Origin: Thermohalobaculum sp050331395
GTDB lineage: Bacteria > Pseudomonadota > Alphaproteobacteria > Rhodobacterales > Rhodobacteraceae
Length of the DNA stretch: 64,000 bases
Direction of reading: 5' to 3'
NCBI GenBank assembly: GCA_050331395.1
Contig: JBHJGX010000037.1
Location: 62,001-126,000 of the forward strand
Shown: positions 16,689 to 25,335 of the stretch, one piece after another
Numbering within the stretch: the first letter of the stretch is position 1
Layout of the letters: each line of letters begins with the position of its first letter
Program-made: the position numbers and the translations under genes
Notes under the pieces: generated by a model
Told to the model about the DNA's origin: nothing
The model's input: the letters and a program-made list of their open reading frames with translations, nothing else
Databases searched by the model: none

Positions 16689-17317
16689 TGGTCGAGCTCG
16701 ATCACCTCACCGTCATTGCCCCGAGCCTGGACGAGGGCCTGGCCTATCTGACCGACCGGCTGGGCTTCGAGATCGGCGACGCCGCCCGCCACCCGGCGAT
16801 GGGGACGCAGAACCGGCGGCTTCGGCTCGGATCTCTTACCTATCTCGAGGTCATCGCCATCGACCCGGAGGCACCGCGTCCGACGCACCCCCGTTGGTTC
16901 GGCCTCGGCGCGGCCGAGACCGTCCGCCGGGACTGGGAGGCGGGCCGCAGGCTTCGGGCCTGGGTCGCCCGGACCGAGGCGATCGGCGAGGTCCTCGCGG
17001 CCCATGGCGATCTCTTGGGCACGGCACGGAGGCTCCCGGGGCCTCTCGATTTCGCGCTCCTCGCGGACGGCCGGCTGCCTGCGGATGGCGCGTTGCCCTC
17101 GATCATCGACCGGCTCGGCAAGCCGCCCCCCTCGATCGCCATGACGGACCGGGGCGCGCGGCTCGCGCGGTTTTGCCTCGAACACCCGGAACCGGCCGCG
17201 CTCCAGGCGCTTTACGAGCGGATCGGCATCCGCGGGGCGCCTGAGATCCTGGCAGGCCCGGTCGTCCGGCTCCGCGCCACACTCGAGACACCGGCCGGAC
17301 CGGTCGAGCTGACCTAG
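16688..17317 (+). CDS. VOC/glyoxalase-like domain protein
   Basis: A 209-residue protein starting with MVELDHLTVIAPSLDEGLAYL, the typical first strand and helix of a vicinal-oxygen-chelate domain (glyoxalase-like family, PF13468 type). His6 and Glu58 in the strand LEVIAI are candidate metal ligands. The second half (about 110-209) is a less conserved beta-rich region. The start overlaps the mutT stop, giving a tightly packed chain from the isomerase to here. No substrate can be assigned. Its stop overlaps tail-to-tail by three bases with a small minus-strand gene. Confidence 0.75.
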   Translation: MVELDHLTVIAPSLDEGLAYLTDRLGFEIGDAARHPAMGTQNRRLRLGSLTYLEVIAIDPEAPRPTHPRWFGLGAAETVRRDWEAGRRLRAWVARTEAIGEVLAAHGDLLGTARRLPGPLDFALLADGRLPADGALPSIIDRLGKPPPSIAMTDRGARLARFCLEHPEPAALQALYERIGIRGAPEILAGPVVRLRATLETPAGPVELT

Positions 17318-17481
17318 GCCGCGTCCCGATCCGCCGCGGCGATCTCCGGGCTCGGGCTTGGTGCCAGATCCGCACGGGCTGCCGGCCCTTTGGCCGCGAC
17401 GAGCACGGCCGCGACGGCGAGCGCCCCGAGGGCTGCGAGCGCCGGGCGGATCAGCGGGTGAGAAGCGAGCGAGCGGGCCAT
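17314..17481 (-). CDS. Small single-pass membrane or secreted protein, 55 residues
   Basis: A 55-residue frame starting ATG at 17481 behind a strong AGGAGA ribosome binding site. It has a basic N-terminus (MARSLASHPLIR), one hydrophobic segment (about 13-31, PALAALGALAVAAVLVAA) and a hydrophilic tail ending in DRDAA. The 3' end overlaps the VOC gene stop on the other strand. The good ribosome site, clean membrane-protein pattern and position argue that it is real. I recognise no family. Confidence 0.6.
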   Translation of the reverse strand: MARSLASHPLIRPALAALGALAVAAVLVAAKGPAARADLAPSPSPEIAAADRDAA

Positions 17482-17705
17482 CCGGCTCTCCTGTCCAAGT
17501 GTTTCCTAATAGAACGTCGCCCACGGCCCTTCCGTTGCCCGTTGACGCGCCCGTGAGCCCGCCGACAACCCTTTGTCGCGCGGCAATAATCCCGGTGACG
17601 GAGCCCGCCGACCCCGCTCAGCCTCGCGCCGGGCGACCGCAGCGCACCTTTCCCTCGCCGGACGGGCCCCTTAGGTTCCCGACATCGCTAGCGGAGGCAG
17701 ACCCC

Positions 17706-18548
17706 ATGACCGAGACGACCGTGTCCCCTCAGGCCGGAAAACCGGCGCCCGCGCTCCCGGACGCCCAGACCGTGACGCATGTCGAGCATTATACCGACCG
17801 GCTTTTCTCATTTCGGGTGACGCGGCCGCTATCGCTCCGGTTCCGCTCCGGCGAATTCGTCATGCTCGGCCTTCTCGGCGACCCGGACGAAAAAGGCCGG
17901 CAGAAGCCGCTCCTTCGGGCCTATTCGATCGCCTCGCCCGCCTGGGCCGACGAACTCGAATTTTACTCGATCAAGGTCCAGGACGGCCCGCTCACCTCGC
18001 GGCTTCAGCACATCCGCCCGGGCGACGAGATCATCTTGCGTCCGAAACCGGTCGGCACGCTGGTGCATGACGCGCTTTTGCCCGGGAAACGGCTTTGGTT
18101 CTTCGCCACCGGCACCGGGTTCGCGCCCTTTGCCTCGCTCCTACGCGAGCCCGAGACTTATGAAAACTTCGAGCGGGTCATCGTCACCCACACCTGCCGC
18201 GAAGTCGCCGAGCTCGCTTATGGCCGGCAATTGATCGAAGACCTCCGCAGCGACGCGTTGATGCGCGAACTTCTCGGCGAGGATTTCGGCGACAAGCTGA
18301 TCTATTACCCGACGACGACCCGAGAGCAGAGCCCCAAGATGGGCCGGATCACCACGCTCTTGGAGGACGGGACGCTGTTCCGCGATCTCGGCATCGAGGG
18401 CATGAGCCCCGAGACCGACCGGGCGATGATCTGCGGCTCGATCGGGCTCAACGCGGATATGAAACGCATTCTCGAAGGGTTCGGCCTCGAGGAAGGCGCC
18501 AACTCCGACCCCAAACACTATGTCGTGGAGCGGGCGTTCGTCGGCTGA
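17706..18548 (+). CDS. fpr: Ferredoxin--NADP reductase
   Basis: A 280-residue bacterial-type FAD enzyme exchanging electrons between NADPH and ferredoxin or flavodoxin. FAD binding is shown by RAYSIAS (about residues 75-81), and NADP binding by GTGFAPFASLL and the CGSIGLN segment. The C-terminal VERAFVG is the flavin-stacking tail of the subclass II bacterial enzymes. The ATG at 17706 is preceded by GGAGGC; the longer open frame upstream has no comparable site. It stands alone, and a [2Fe-2S] ferredoxin gene about 3.4 kb away could supply a partner, which is inference. Confidence 0.93.
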   Translation: MTETTVSPQAGKPAPALPDAQTVTHVEHYTDRLFSFRVTRPLSLRFRSGEFVMLGLLGDPDEKGRQKPLLRAYSIASPAWADELEFYSIKVQDGPLTSRLQHIRPGDEIILRPKPVGTLVHDALLPGKRLWFFATGTGFAPFASLLREPETYENFERVIVTHTCREVAELAYGRQLIEDLRSDALMRELLGEDFGDKLIYYPTTTREQSPKMGRITTLLEDGTLFRDLGIEGMSPETDRAMICGSIGLNADMKRILEGFGLEEGANSDPKHYVVERAFVG

Positions 18549-18644
18549 TCTGCCCGGCGCGGCCCCGCTGCGGAACGATCCAGGGCACCCCTCCGCCCTC
18601 GAACCGTGCCGGGATGCTTGACAGGCCATGACGCCAAAGCTGGT

Positions 18645-18667
18645 GATACATCAAGATCCGGTGTATC
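18645..18667. promoter_or_regulatory. Inverted repeat GATACA-N11-TGTATC upstream of the methyltransferase
   Basis: A perfect six-base inverted repeat with arms at 18645-18650 and 18662-18667 lies just downstream of a TTGACA (18618-18623) and about 35 bases before the methyltransferase start. The position and spacing suggest an operator overlapping or just after the promoter; the regulator is unknown. Confidence 0.4.
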
Positions 18668-18700
18668 TTTTAGCGCGGCAACCTTCGGAAAGGGCGCGCG

Positions 18701-19507
18701 ATGAAGACCACTGCGACCGATGCAGAACGCGCCGCCGGGCGGGGGTACGAAACCCTGTTTGTGCCCGCTCTGTTTCAGCCTTGGACCGCGCATCTCGTCG
18801 AGGCGGCCGGCATCGCCGAAGGCGCCCAGGTGCTCGACATTGCCTGCGGGACCGGGGTGCTCACCCGCCATGCGGCCGAATTGGCGGGTCCGTCGGGCCG
18901 GGCGGTCGGCCTCGACCCGGCACCCGGCATGCTTGCCGCCGCGGCGGAGGTCGCTCCGCAAATCGACTGGGTCAGCGGCAGCGCCGAAGCCCTGCCCTTC
19001 GAGGACGCGCATTTCGACGCGGTCGTTTCGCAATTCGGGATCATGTTCTTCGTCGACCGCGCCCAGGCCGGCCGTGAGATGGCCCGCGTGCTCAAACCCG
19101 GCGGATCGCTCGCCGTCGCCTTTTGGAATTCGACCGAACACAACCCGGCCTATGGGGTGCTGAGCGCGATTTTGGACGAGTTCGTCGGGACAGCCGCGGG
19201 CGATGCGCTGCGCCTGCCGTTCGCGCTCGGAGATCCGTCGCCGGTGGTCGAGAGCCTCAGAGCCGCGGGCTTCGCCGAGATCGAGACCGCAACCCGGTCC
19301 GCTCAGGCCCGCTTTCCCGACGCCCGCACGATGATCGAGGCGGAACTGCGGGGCTGGCTGCCGCTCTTCGGCATCACGCTCTCCGAAGACGAGATCGCCA
19401 AGATCCTGGCCCAGGTCGAGGGGCGGCTCGCGACCTATGTCACGCCCGAGGGACGCGCTGAGTTCCCAACCTCGGCCCATATCGTCGCGGCCCGCAAGCC
19501 CGCCTGA
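18701..19507 (+). CDS. Class I SAM-dependent methyltransferase
   Basis: A 268-residue methyltransferase of the UbiE/Methyltransf_11 type. Motif I is VLDIACGTG (residues 44-52), motif II has GLDPAPGML, and the post-motif helix region LPFEDAHFDAVVSQFGIMFF is well formed; ARVLKPGG follows. The C-terminal third is a lid-like helical region that would select the substrate. The ATG at 18701 follows GGAAAGGG. It is alone between fpr and a convergent amidotransferase gene. The substrate is unknown; a small molecule is more likely than rRNA given the architecture. Confidence 0.85.
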   Translation: MKTTATDAERAAGRGYETLFVPALFQPWTAHLVEAAGIAEGAQVLDIACGTGVLTRHAAELAGPSGRAVGLDPAPGMLAAAAEVAPQIDWVSGSAEALPFEDAHFDAVVSQFGIMFFVDRAQAGREMARVLKPGGSLAVAFWNSTEHNPAYGVLSAILDEFVGTAAGDALRLPFALGDPSPVVESLRAAGFAEIETATRSAQARFPDARTMIEAELRGWLPLFGITLSEDEIAKILAQVEGRLATYVTPEGRAEFPTSAHIVAARKPA

Positions 19508-19513
19508 GCGGCG

Positions 19514-20272
19514 TCAACGGGCGGCCTGGGCGGCGCGGGCGGTCTCGCCGAACGCCTCGAACAAACGCCGCGAAATCGGGTCGAGCCCGGCCTCGTATTC
19601 CGCGTGCCATTGGACGCCGAGGGCGAAACTCGTGGCGCCCGCGATCGAGATCGCCTCGACGGTGTCGTCCTCGCAGACCCCCTCCACGACGACCCGGTCG
19701 CCCGGTTCCCAGACCGCCTGGCCGTGGAGCGAATTCGTCTCCGCCTCGGTGACGCCGAGGAGCCGGTGGAAGACACCGCCCTCGCGGAACCGCACCCGGT
19801 GGCGCTTTTTGAAGATCACGGCCGGGTCCTTCTCGCCCTTCGGCATCCGGTGGTTCATGCGCCCGGGCTCGTCGCGGATCTCCGGGTGGAGCGTGCCGCC
19901 GAAGGCCACGTTCATCTCCTGGATGCCGAGGCAGAGGCCGAAGACCGGGCGGCCGGCGGCGATCATCTCGCGGATGAGGGGCAGCACGATCGCCGAGCGC
20001 CCTTCATCGAAATGGCCATAGCGCCCGTCGTCCTCGTGGCCGTAGTGGCGGGGGTGGACGTTCGGCCGGCCGCCCGTCAGCACGAGACCGTCGAGTAGGT
20101 CCATCAGGTGGCCCGTCGGCAGGGCGTCGGGACGCCCCGGCAGCACGATGGGTGCACAGCCCGACACCTCGGCCACGGCCTCGGGCGTGCGGATGCCGCA
20201 GACATCGGCCTCGAACTGGTCGTCGACGCGGTGGAGGAACGCGGTGACGCCGATGAGCGGACGGTGGCTCAT
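19514..20272 (-). CDS. Class I glutamine amidotransferase-like hydrolase (PuuD/peptidase C26 type)
   Basis: A 252-residue enzyme with the triad of gamma-glutamyl-GABA hydrolases: Cys114 in GLCLG, and His223/Glu225 in QWHAEY. The oxyanion segment TGGRPNVHP fits the PuuD family, which cleaves gamma-glutamylated amines. The start MSHRPLIGVT overlaps the stop of the FG-GAP gene (ATGA), so an ATG 15 bases upstream is rejected. Coupling with an exported repeat protein is odd for a polyamine catabolic enzyme and no other puu genes are present, so the natural substrate is uncertain. Confidence 0.83.
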   Translation of the reverse strand: MSHRPLIGVTAFLHRVDDQFEADVCGIRTPEAVAEVSGCAPIVLPGRPDALPTGHLMDLLDGLVLTGGRPNVHPRHYGHEDDGRYGHFDEGRSAIVLPLIREMIAAGRPVFGLCLGIQEMNVAFGGTLHPEIRDEPGRMNHRMPKGEKDPAVIFKKRHRVRFREGGVFHRLLGVTEAETNSLHGQAVWEPGDRVVVEGVCEDDTVEAISIAGATSFALGVQWHAEYEAGLDPISRRLFEAFGETARAAQAAR

Positions 20273-21093
20273 TCGGCATCCCGGCACAGCAGCGCATGGT
20301 AAAGGCCCAAATCGCTGGGCTCGAGGCCGAGATCGCGGGCGTGCAGCCCGCCCCGCCAGAGGCGCACGGCGCGCAACGAGCGCCAGCCAAAATCCGGGAG
20401 CACAAGCTCAGGCCCGGCCCCGCAATCGCGCACCGCCGAGACGATGGCCCGCTCGCCGATGCGGTGGTTCGAATAGCCCTCCGCGCTGGCAAGCTCGGTG
20501 AGCGCGCCGTCGCGATAGGCCCACAGCCGCAGCGTGCCGCCGATATGGGGGGTGACGACCTCGGCGATCTCGGGTCGGCCGTCGGCGTCGAGATCGGCGA
20601 TGCCGACGACCGCGCGCCAGCGGTTGCGCGCCCCGATCGGGGGCGTGGCCGCGCGCTTCACCAAACGCCGACCCTCATGCGCGTAGATCGCGAGCTCGGC
20701 GCCGCCCCGAAGGCTCGACTCCACCACCACAACCTCGGGCTGACCGTCTCCGTCGAGATCCGCAAGACGGGGTGCGCGGTCCTCGAAAACCCGGTCCTTC
20801 GGCAGCGTGACCCGGCCGAGGCCGAAGACCGGCGCGCAGCCCGCGCCGCCCGTGAAGCCGGATGTCAGCTGCGCCCACTCACCCTCCGGCAACACGCCGT
20901 GGCCGTAGCGATCCGTGGACCACTCGAAGCACACCGCGCGCTGGGCCGCCCGGCTGCAATCGCACACCGCCTGGACGCCCGCCCCTGCCGCGCCGCCGAC
21001 AAAGGTGGCAAGCGAAATCGCCGCCGCAAAGACGAACATGAGGGCCGATAGGCGCAGGCGGTCTTCGGAAGAGATCGTCGAGACGCCTGTCAT
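20269..21093 (-). CDS. Exported FG-GAP/VCBS repeat protein
   Basis: A 274-residue protein with an N-terminal hydrophobic signal or anchor (about residues 16-40) and two clear calcium-binding FG-GAP-type units, LADLDGDGQPEV and IADLDADGRPEI, spaced about 60 residues apart within a probable incomplete beta-propeller. Several Cys residues near the N-terminus of the mature part could form disulfides. The ATG at 21093 (MTGVSTIS) has AGAGG upstream; the frame is open further but enters the promoter of the divergent gene. Its stop overlaps the amidotransferase start. Function is unknown. Confidence 0.7.
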   Translation of the reverse strand: MTGVSTISSEDRLRLSALMFVFAAAISLATFVGGAAGAGVQAVCDCSRAAQRAVCFEWSTDRYGHGVLPEGEWAQLTSGFTGGAGCAPVFGLGRVTLPKDRVFEDRAPRLADLDGDGQPEVVVVESSLRGGAELAIYAHEGRRLVKRAATPPIGARNRWRAVVGIADLDADGRPEIAEVVTPHIGGTLRLWAYRDGALTELASAEGYSNHRIGERAIVSAVRDCGAGPELVLPDFGWRSLRAVRLWRGGLHARDLGLEPSDLGLYHALLCRDAE

Positions 21094-21231
21094 GCCGGCC
21101 TCTTTTCGGTTGTCCACCGGGACCGGGGTAGCAAGAGCGTCGCAGCGCGGCAAGGCGCAGCGCATTTGTTCGGTTGCTTTGACGAATGAGCCGTGTAACA
21201 CGAAGAATGTGGGAGTAGAGGAGCAAGCCAC

Positions 21232-21861
21232 ATGCGTGTTCAATATCTCTACGGGGCCGCCTGTGCCCTGATGATCACGGCCGGTGCCGCCAATGCGGTG
21301 ACCGTAAATGTCACTTTTTCTGCGTCGAACCCCGACGGCAGAACCATCGACGGCAGCTTTTCCTGGGACGCGACAGTTCCGGGCGCCTCGGCGGATCAGA
21401 CCATGGTCTCGTTGACCGATCCTGGGATCATGGACTTTATGGTCACCTTCGCCACCAGCAACAGCAGCGACACGATCACCGGGGTCCGGATCGCCGGCGG
21501 CCTCGACGGCACCTTCGATCTGACGCCGGTTGCAAGCACTCGGGACATCGTCAACGGTGCCTTTAATGTTCGTACCATTTGTGTCGAGGGCAACGGCGGC
21601 GACGCTGGCGGAGGGATGATGGTGACGGGCAACGGCACCTGCCTGAATGACAACCCGGTGGGCTTCTTCGCGTTCGAAGGGAACGGTCCCGGCGTCTTCT
21701 CGCCGGCTACCGCGCCGGGAGGCTTCCTGCTACCCGTAACATTTACCGTCACGGAAGCGGGCGGCGCAGCCGCGGTCCCGGTGCCAGCGAGCCTGCCGCT
21801 GCTCATCGGTGCCCTTGGCGCAGGCGGGCTGATCGCCCGGCGGCGTCGGGCCAAGGCCTGA
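21232..21861 (+). CDS. VPLPA-CTERM (PEP-CTERM type) secreted protein
   Basis: A 209-residue envelope protein: signal peptide to about residue 22 (ANA-VTV), a Ser/Thr/Gly-rich beta domain with two Cys, then the C-terminal sorting tail VPVPASLPLLIGALGAG, a hydrophobic helix and a basic RRRRAKA end. This tripartite tail is the substrate signal of the exosortase system, which cuts near the VPxPA motif. A GAGGAG ribosome site precedes the ATG. No exosortase gene lies in the window. Two other proteins here carry the same tail. Probable location is cell surface or polysaccharide matrix. Confidence 0.85.
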   Translation: MRVQYLYGAACALMITAGAANAVTVNVTFSASNPDGRTIDGSFSWDATVPGASADQTMVSLTDPGIMDFMVTFATSNSSDTITGVRIAGGLDGTFDLTPVASTRDIVNGAFNVRTICVEGNGGDAGGGMMVTGNGTCLNDNPVGFFAFEGNGPGVFSPATAPGGFLLPVTFTVTEAGGAAAVPVPASLPLLIGALGAGGLIARRRRAKA

Positions 21862-21884
21862 ACCCAGGCCGCGCCAGACTGTAA

Positions 21885-21913
21885 AAGGGCCGCTCCCCAG
21901 GGACGCGGCCCTT
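21885..21913 (-). terminator. Intrinsic terminator between convergent genes
   Basis: A nine-base stem AAGGGCCGC/GCGGCCCTT with an 11-base loop. On the minus strand it is followed by TTTTAC, so it best serves the ferredoxin gene; on the plus strand it is followed by CTGTCG and could also stop the VPLPA-CTERM transcript. Confidence 0.7.
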
Positions 21914-21921
21914 CTGTCGTG

Positions 21922-22245
21922 TCAGATCTGCTTCTCGGGCATCTGCACCACGAGGCCGTCCAACTCCGGCGTCACCTTGAGCTGGCAGGTGAGGCGCGAG
22001 CGCTCCGTGTCGGGCTGGAAGGCGAAATCGAGCATATCCGCCTCCATGTCTTCCTTAGCGGGTAGTTTCCCCACCCAGTCCGGATGCACATAGACATGGC
22101 AGGTGGAACACGCGCAGGCTCCGCCGCAATCGGCGTCGATGCCGGGGATGTTGTTCGAGACGGCGCCCTCCATGACCGTGAGGCCCTCGGCGACCTCGAC
22201 GACGTGCTCCTTCCCGCTGTGCTCGATGTAAGTGATCTTCGGCAT
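21922..22245 (-). CDS. [2Fe-2S] adrenodoxin-type ferredoxin
   Basis: A 107-residue electron carrier. The cluster ligands are Cys40, Cys46, Cys49 and Cys87 in the pattern C-x5-C-x2-C with a distal Cys, with an extra Cys44; SRLTCQLKV surrounds the fourth ligand. The acidic helix DMEADMLDFA is typical of adrenodoxin/putidaredoxin partners. It is the size expected. The name fdxB or a role with a cytochrome P450 or Fe-S assembly cannot be decided because no partner gene is adjacent; the fpr product is a possible reductase. Confidence 0.9.
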   Translation of the reverse strand: MPKITYIEHSGKEHVVEVAEGLTVMEGAVSNNIPGIDADCGGACACSTCHVYVHPDWVGKLPAKEDMEADMLDFAFQPDTERSRLTCQLKVTPELDGLVVQMPEKQI

Positions 22246-22316
22246 GCCTCTCGCTGTCCTTCCGTTGAAAGCCTTAGGCTGACGGAGGGGCCCTGCGGAC
22301 CCGGTCGGGCGGTTCC

Positions 22317-23819
22317 TTAGCCGGTCTCGCCGCGCTCCGCCAGTCGCCCGGGCGGGACGTCTGCGCGCGCCTCCGGGGCGGGCTGCACGGGCTGGGCCGG
22401 CGGCGCGGGCTGCACGGGCTGGGCGGCCAGCGCGCTTCGGCCCGAGGAGAAAGGCGGCTCGGGGGCGGTGGCCGCGGGCTCGACGGGCCCCGAAGGACCG
22501 TCGTCGAGGGCCGCGACATAGCGCCAGGCGAGGATCGCCGCCCCGGTCCCGACGAAGATCCCGGCAGCGGCCTGGACGACCACGGCGCCGGCCGCGCCGA
22601 TGAGCGGCGCGAGCAGGAAGGCGAGGATCGGGATCACGGCCGCGTCGCGGGTCCAGTTCAATCCGGTCGACCAGGTGGGCTTGCCGAGGTTGTTGAAGGC
22701 GGCGTTCGAGACAAAAAGCGCGGCGGTGAAAAGATAGGCCCCTGCGCCCAGTTGAGTGAAGACGAGGAAGACCTCGCGCCCACGCCCTGCCAGCCCGAAC
22801 CCATCGGCGATCAGCGGGCCGAGAAGGATCAGCACCGTCCAGACGACGGTGACGTAACCGGCGGCGAAGAGGAGCGCGTCGCGCAACGTGGCCCGGATCC
22901 GGTCGGTGCGCCCGGCCCCGAGGTTCTGTCCGAAGATCGGCCCGACCGCACCCGAGAGCGCAAAGATCCCCCCGAAGGCGAGCGCCGTCAGTCTGCCGAC
23001 CACCGCCCAGCCCGCAACCGCTTCGTCGCCGTGCTGCGCGACCACGCCGGTCAGATAGGCCATGCCGAAGGGCGTCGAGACCTGGGTCGCGACCGCAGGC
23101 GCGGCTATCCGCAGAAACCCCGCTGCATCCGAGAGCGTGGCCGAAAGGCTCGGCCGGGCAATCATGTCGTGGTGCCCGACGGCAAAGCGGAGCCCGATCG
23201 CGGCGACCGCTACCCGGGTGATCACCGAGACGATGGCCGCACCTTCGACCCCGAGGCCGAAACCGAAAATGAAGAGCGGGTCGAGGACCACCGCGAGCGC
23301 GCCGCCGCCCAAGGTCACATACATCGCCCGCCGCGCATCGCCGAGCGCCCGCAGCAGCCCGCCCGCGACCATGCCGATGCCGAGAAACGGCATTCCCGGC
23401 AGCACGATCGCAAGGAACCGCCCGGCGATTTCGCGGGCCTCTCCGGTGGCGCCGAGGGCGCCGAGGGCCGCGTCCCGCCAGATCCAGACGGCGAGCGAGA
23501 CGAGGCTGAGCACGGCGACCAGGGTCACCGCGGAGGAGGCGGCAAGGCGGCGGGCGCGGGCGGTCTCGCCGGCGCCGATCGCGCGCGAAACGGTGGCGGT
23601 CGCGGCGATGGCAAGCCCGATCGAGACGGAGATCAGGAAGAATTGCAGGGTTCCGGCGAAGCCGATGGCAGCGGCGAGCTCGGTCTGACCGAGGAGCGAG
23701 ATGTAGAAGAGGTTCGCCGCATCGACGGCGAAGAGCGCCATGAGCCCAATGGCGCTCGTCGTGGTCATAACCGCGACATGGCGCATGGTGCTGCCGCGCG
23801 TGAAGCGTGCGTCGGTCAT
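22317..23819 (-). CDS. MATE-family multidrug/cation efflux transporter
   Basis: A 500-residue membrane protein with about 12 hydrophobic helices in two similar halves, each beginning with the family pattern of a long first helix and a GxxNxxxxxxLG-like second segment. The final 55 residues are unusual: a Pro/Ala/Gln-rich cytoplasmic tail containing repeated QPVQPAP units. The ATG at 23819 follows GAGAGGGGA; the open frame extends 17 codons upstream without a ribosome site. It would extrude cationic compounds against Na+ or H+; the substrate is unknown. It is followed at a distance by the ferredoxin gene on the same strand. Confidence 0.88.
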   Translation of the reverse strand: MTDARFTRGSTMRHVAVMTTTSAIGLMALFAVDAANLFYISLLGQTELAAAIGFAGTLQFFLISVSIGLAIAATATVSRAIGAGETARARRLAASSAVTLVAVLSLVSLAVWIWRDAALGALGATGEAREIAGRFLAIVLPGMPFLGIGMVAGGLLRALGDARRAMYVTLGGGALAVVLDPLFIFGFGLGVEGAAIVSVITRVAVAAIGLRFAVGHHDMIARPSLSATLSDAAGFLRIAAPAVATQVSTPFGMAYLTGVVAQHGDEAVAGWAVVGRLTALAFGGIFALSGAVGPIFGQNLGAGRTDRIRATLRDALLFAAGYVTVVWTVLILLGPLIADGFGLAGRGREVFLVFTQLGAGAYLFTAALFVSNAAFNNLGKPTWSTGLNWTRDAAVIPILAFLLAPLIGAAGAVVVQAAAGIFVGTGAAILAWRYVAALDDGPSGPVEPAATAPEPPFSSGRSALAAQPVQPAPPAQPVQPAPEARADVPPGRLAERGETG

Positions 23820-23880
23820 CGTCCCCTCTCTCTCGGCGTGGAAAATGGGGCGGCGCGCCCGCCCGCCCACGCGCCGGCGG

Positions 23881-25107
23881 TTATTCCGCAGGAAGCGCGC
23901 GCGGCCCGATCAGCGTCTCGTTTCCGGGAGCCGGGTATCGCGGCATGGCAAAGGCGAGCATCAGCGAGGCGACGGCCAGCCCGGCGGCGAGGCCGAAGAC
24001 CCATTCGGGCGCGAAGAGCCAGAGGAGCCCGAGCGGAGCCGGCAGCGTCACCGCGGCGATATGGTTGATCGTAAAGGCCACCGCCGCAGTCGGCGCCTGG
24101 TCGGCCGGATCGGCGATCTTCTGGAAGTATGTCTTGTGGGCGATGGCCAGCGAAAAGAGCATGTGATCGATCACGTAGAGCGCCATCGCGAGGCCGACGC
24201 CCCAGTCGAAGTAATAGATCCCCGCATAAAGCAAAAAGACCACGATCAGCCCGAGATACTCGGCAATCAGCGCCAGACGTTCGCCGAAGCGCTGGATCAA
24301 CCGGCCGGCGATCGGCGCAAATAGGATCATCGCCACGTAATTCGCGAGCATGAGCCCGGTGATTTCATGCAAGTCGCGGCCGAAATGCTCCACCAACATG
24401 AAAGGTGCGAAAACGACGAAGATTTGCCGCCGCGCACCGCCGATAAAGACAAGTGCATAGTAGAGCCAGTAACGTGGGCGGAGGATCATCTTGCGATGCT
24501 GGACGACCGGCGCTTGGAAGGTCGGGAAGATTGCCCAGGCCACCAGCGCGATGACCACGCAGGCACCGCCGCCCGCCCAGTAAAGCGCGCCATAGCCCCA
24601 GCCGAACGCCTCGGAGAAGAGGATAATTCCTAGGAACGCCACAAGCGCGCCGACCGACCCGGCGGCGACGATATTGCCGATGGCCCGCGGTGCCCGGTCC
24701 TTCGCGAGCCATTGGAGTTGGAGCGACTGATTGACGGTCTCGTAATAGTGAAAACCGATCGAGGAGATCACCGTCGTCGCCATCAGACCCCAATAGGACG
24801 GCACCTCGGCCACCACCGCCGTGCCGGCTCCCAGCAGCACGAGCGAGACGAGCGCGAGGCGCTGTTCGTGGATCACAAAGAGCAGATAGATCACCAAAAA
24901 GGCGAGAAAGCCTGGGATCTCGCGCGCCACATGCAACACGCCCAGATCGAAACCGTCGAACCCGCCGACCTCGTAGACGAAGTTGTTGAGGAGCGCCATC
25001 CAGGTGGCAAAGGCCAGCGGCGAGGCGACCGCCATCAGCATCAGCAGCGCTTCGGGCCGGCGCCAGACGGGCAGCCGCGTCGCCTCGGAGATCGGGATGA
25101 GGGGCAT
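23881..25107 (-). CDS. MFS transporter
   Basis: A 408-residue protein with about 12 transmembrane helices. The loop between helices 2 and 3 is poorly conserved, and the central cytoplasmic loop (VVQHRKMILRPRYWLYYAL) divides two six-helix bundles. Acidic and His residues lie within helices (for example YYFDWGVGLAM, VIDHMLFSLAIAHKTYF), suggesting a proton-coupled carrier. It is 61 bases upstream of the MATE gene on the same strand and could be co-transcribed. I cannot name the substrate. Confidence 0.8.
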   Translation of the reverse strand: MPLIPISEATRLPVWRRPEALLMLMAVASPLAFATWMALLNNFVYEVGGFDGFDLGVLHVAREIPGFLAFLVIYLLFVIHEQRLALVSLVLLGAGTAVVAEVPSYWGLMATTVISSIGFHYYETVNQSLQLQWLAKDRAPRAIGNIVAAGSVGALVAFLGIILFSEAFGWGYGALYWAGGGACVVIALVAWAIFPTFQAPVVQHRKMILRPRYWLYYALVFIGGARRQIFVVFAPFMLVEHFGRDLHEITGLMLANYVAMILFAPIAGRLIQRFGERLALIAEYLGLIVVFLLYAGIYYFDWGVGLAMALYVIDHMLFSLAIAHKTYFQKIADPADQAPTAAVAFTINHIAAVTLPAPLGLLWLFAPEWVFGLAAGLAVASLMLAFAMPRYPAPGNETLIGPRALPAE

Positions 25108-25335
25108 GCGGGGATCCTTTCCGCGCAGAGCCTAGACCCATGCGCGCGCGCCCGCCAGTGCCGACAGCGCAAGCGTCCTTTGCGGCGAGATCGGGGACCG
25201 CCGCGTGTGCAGAGCGGACCCGCGCCCGGAAATCTGCTAGGCTTCGCCCTGCCGCGTCCTCGGCGCCGCCCGATTCCGGGTGTCTGTTACGCATAGACGA
25301 CCGCGTACCCTGTTGACCCGTAGACGGAGATCCCG

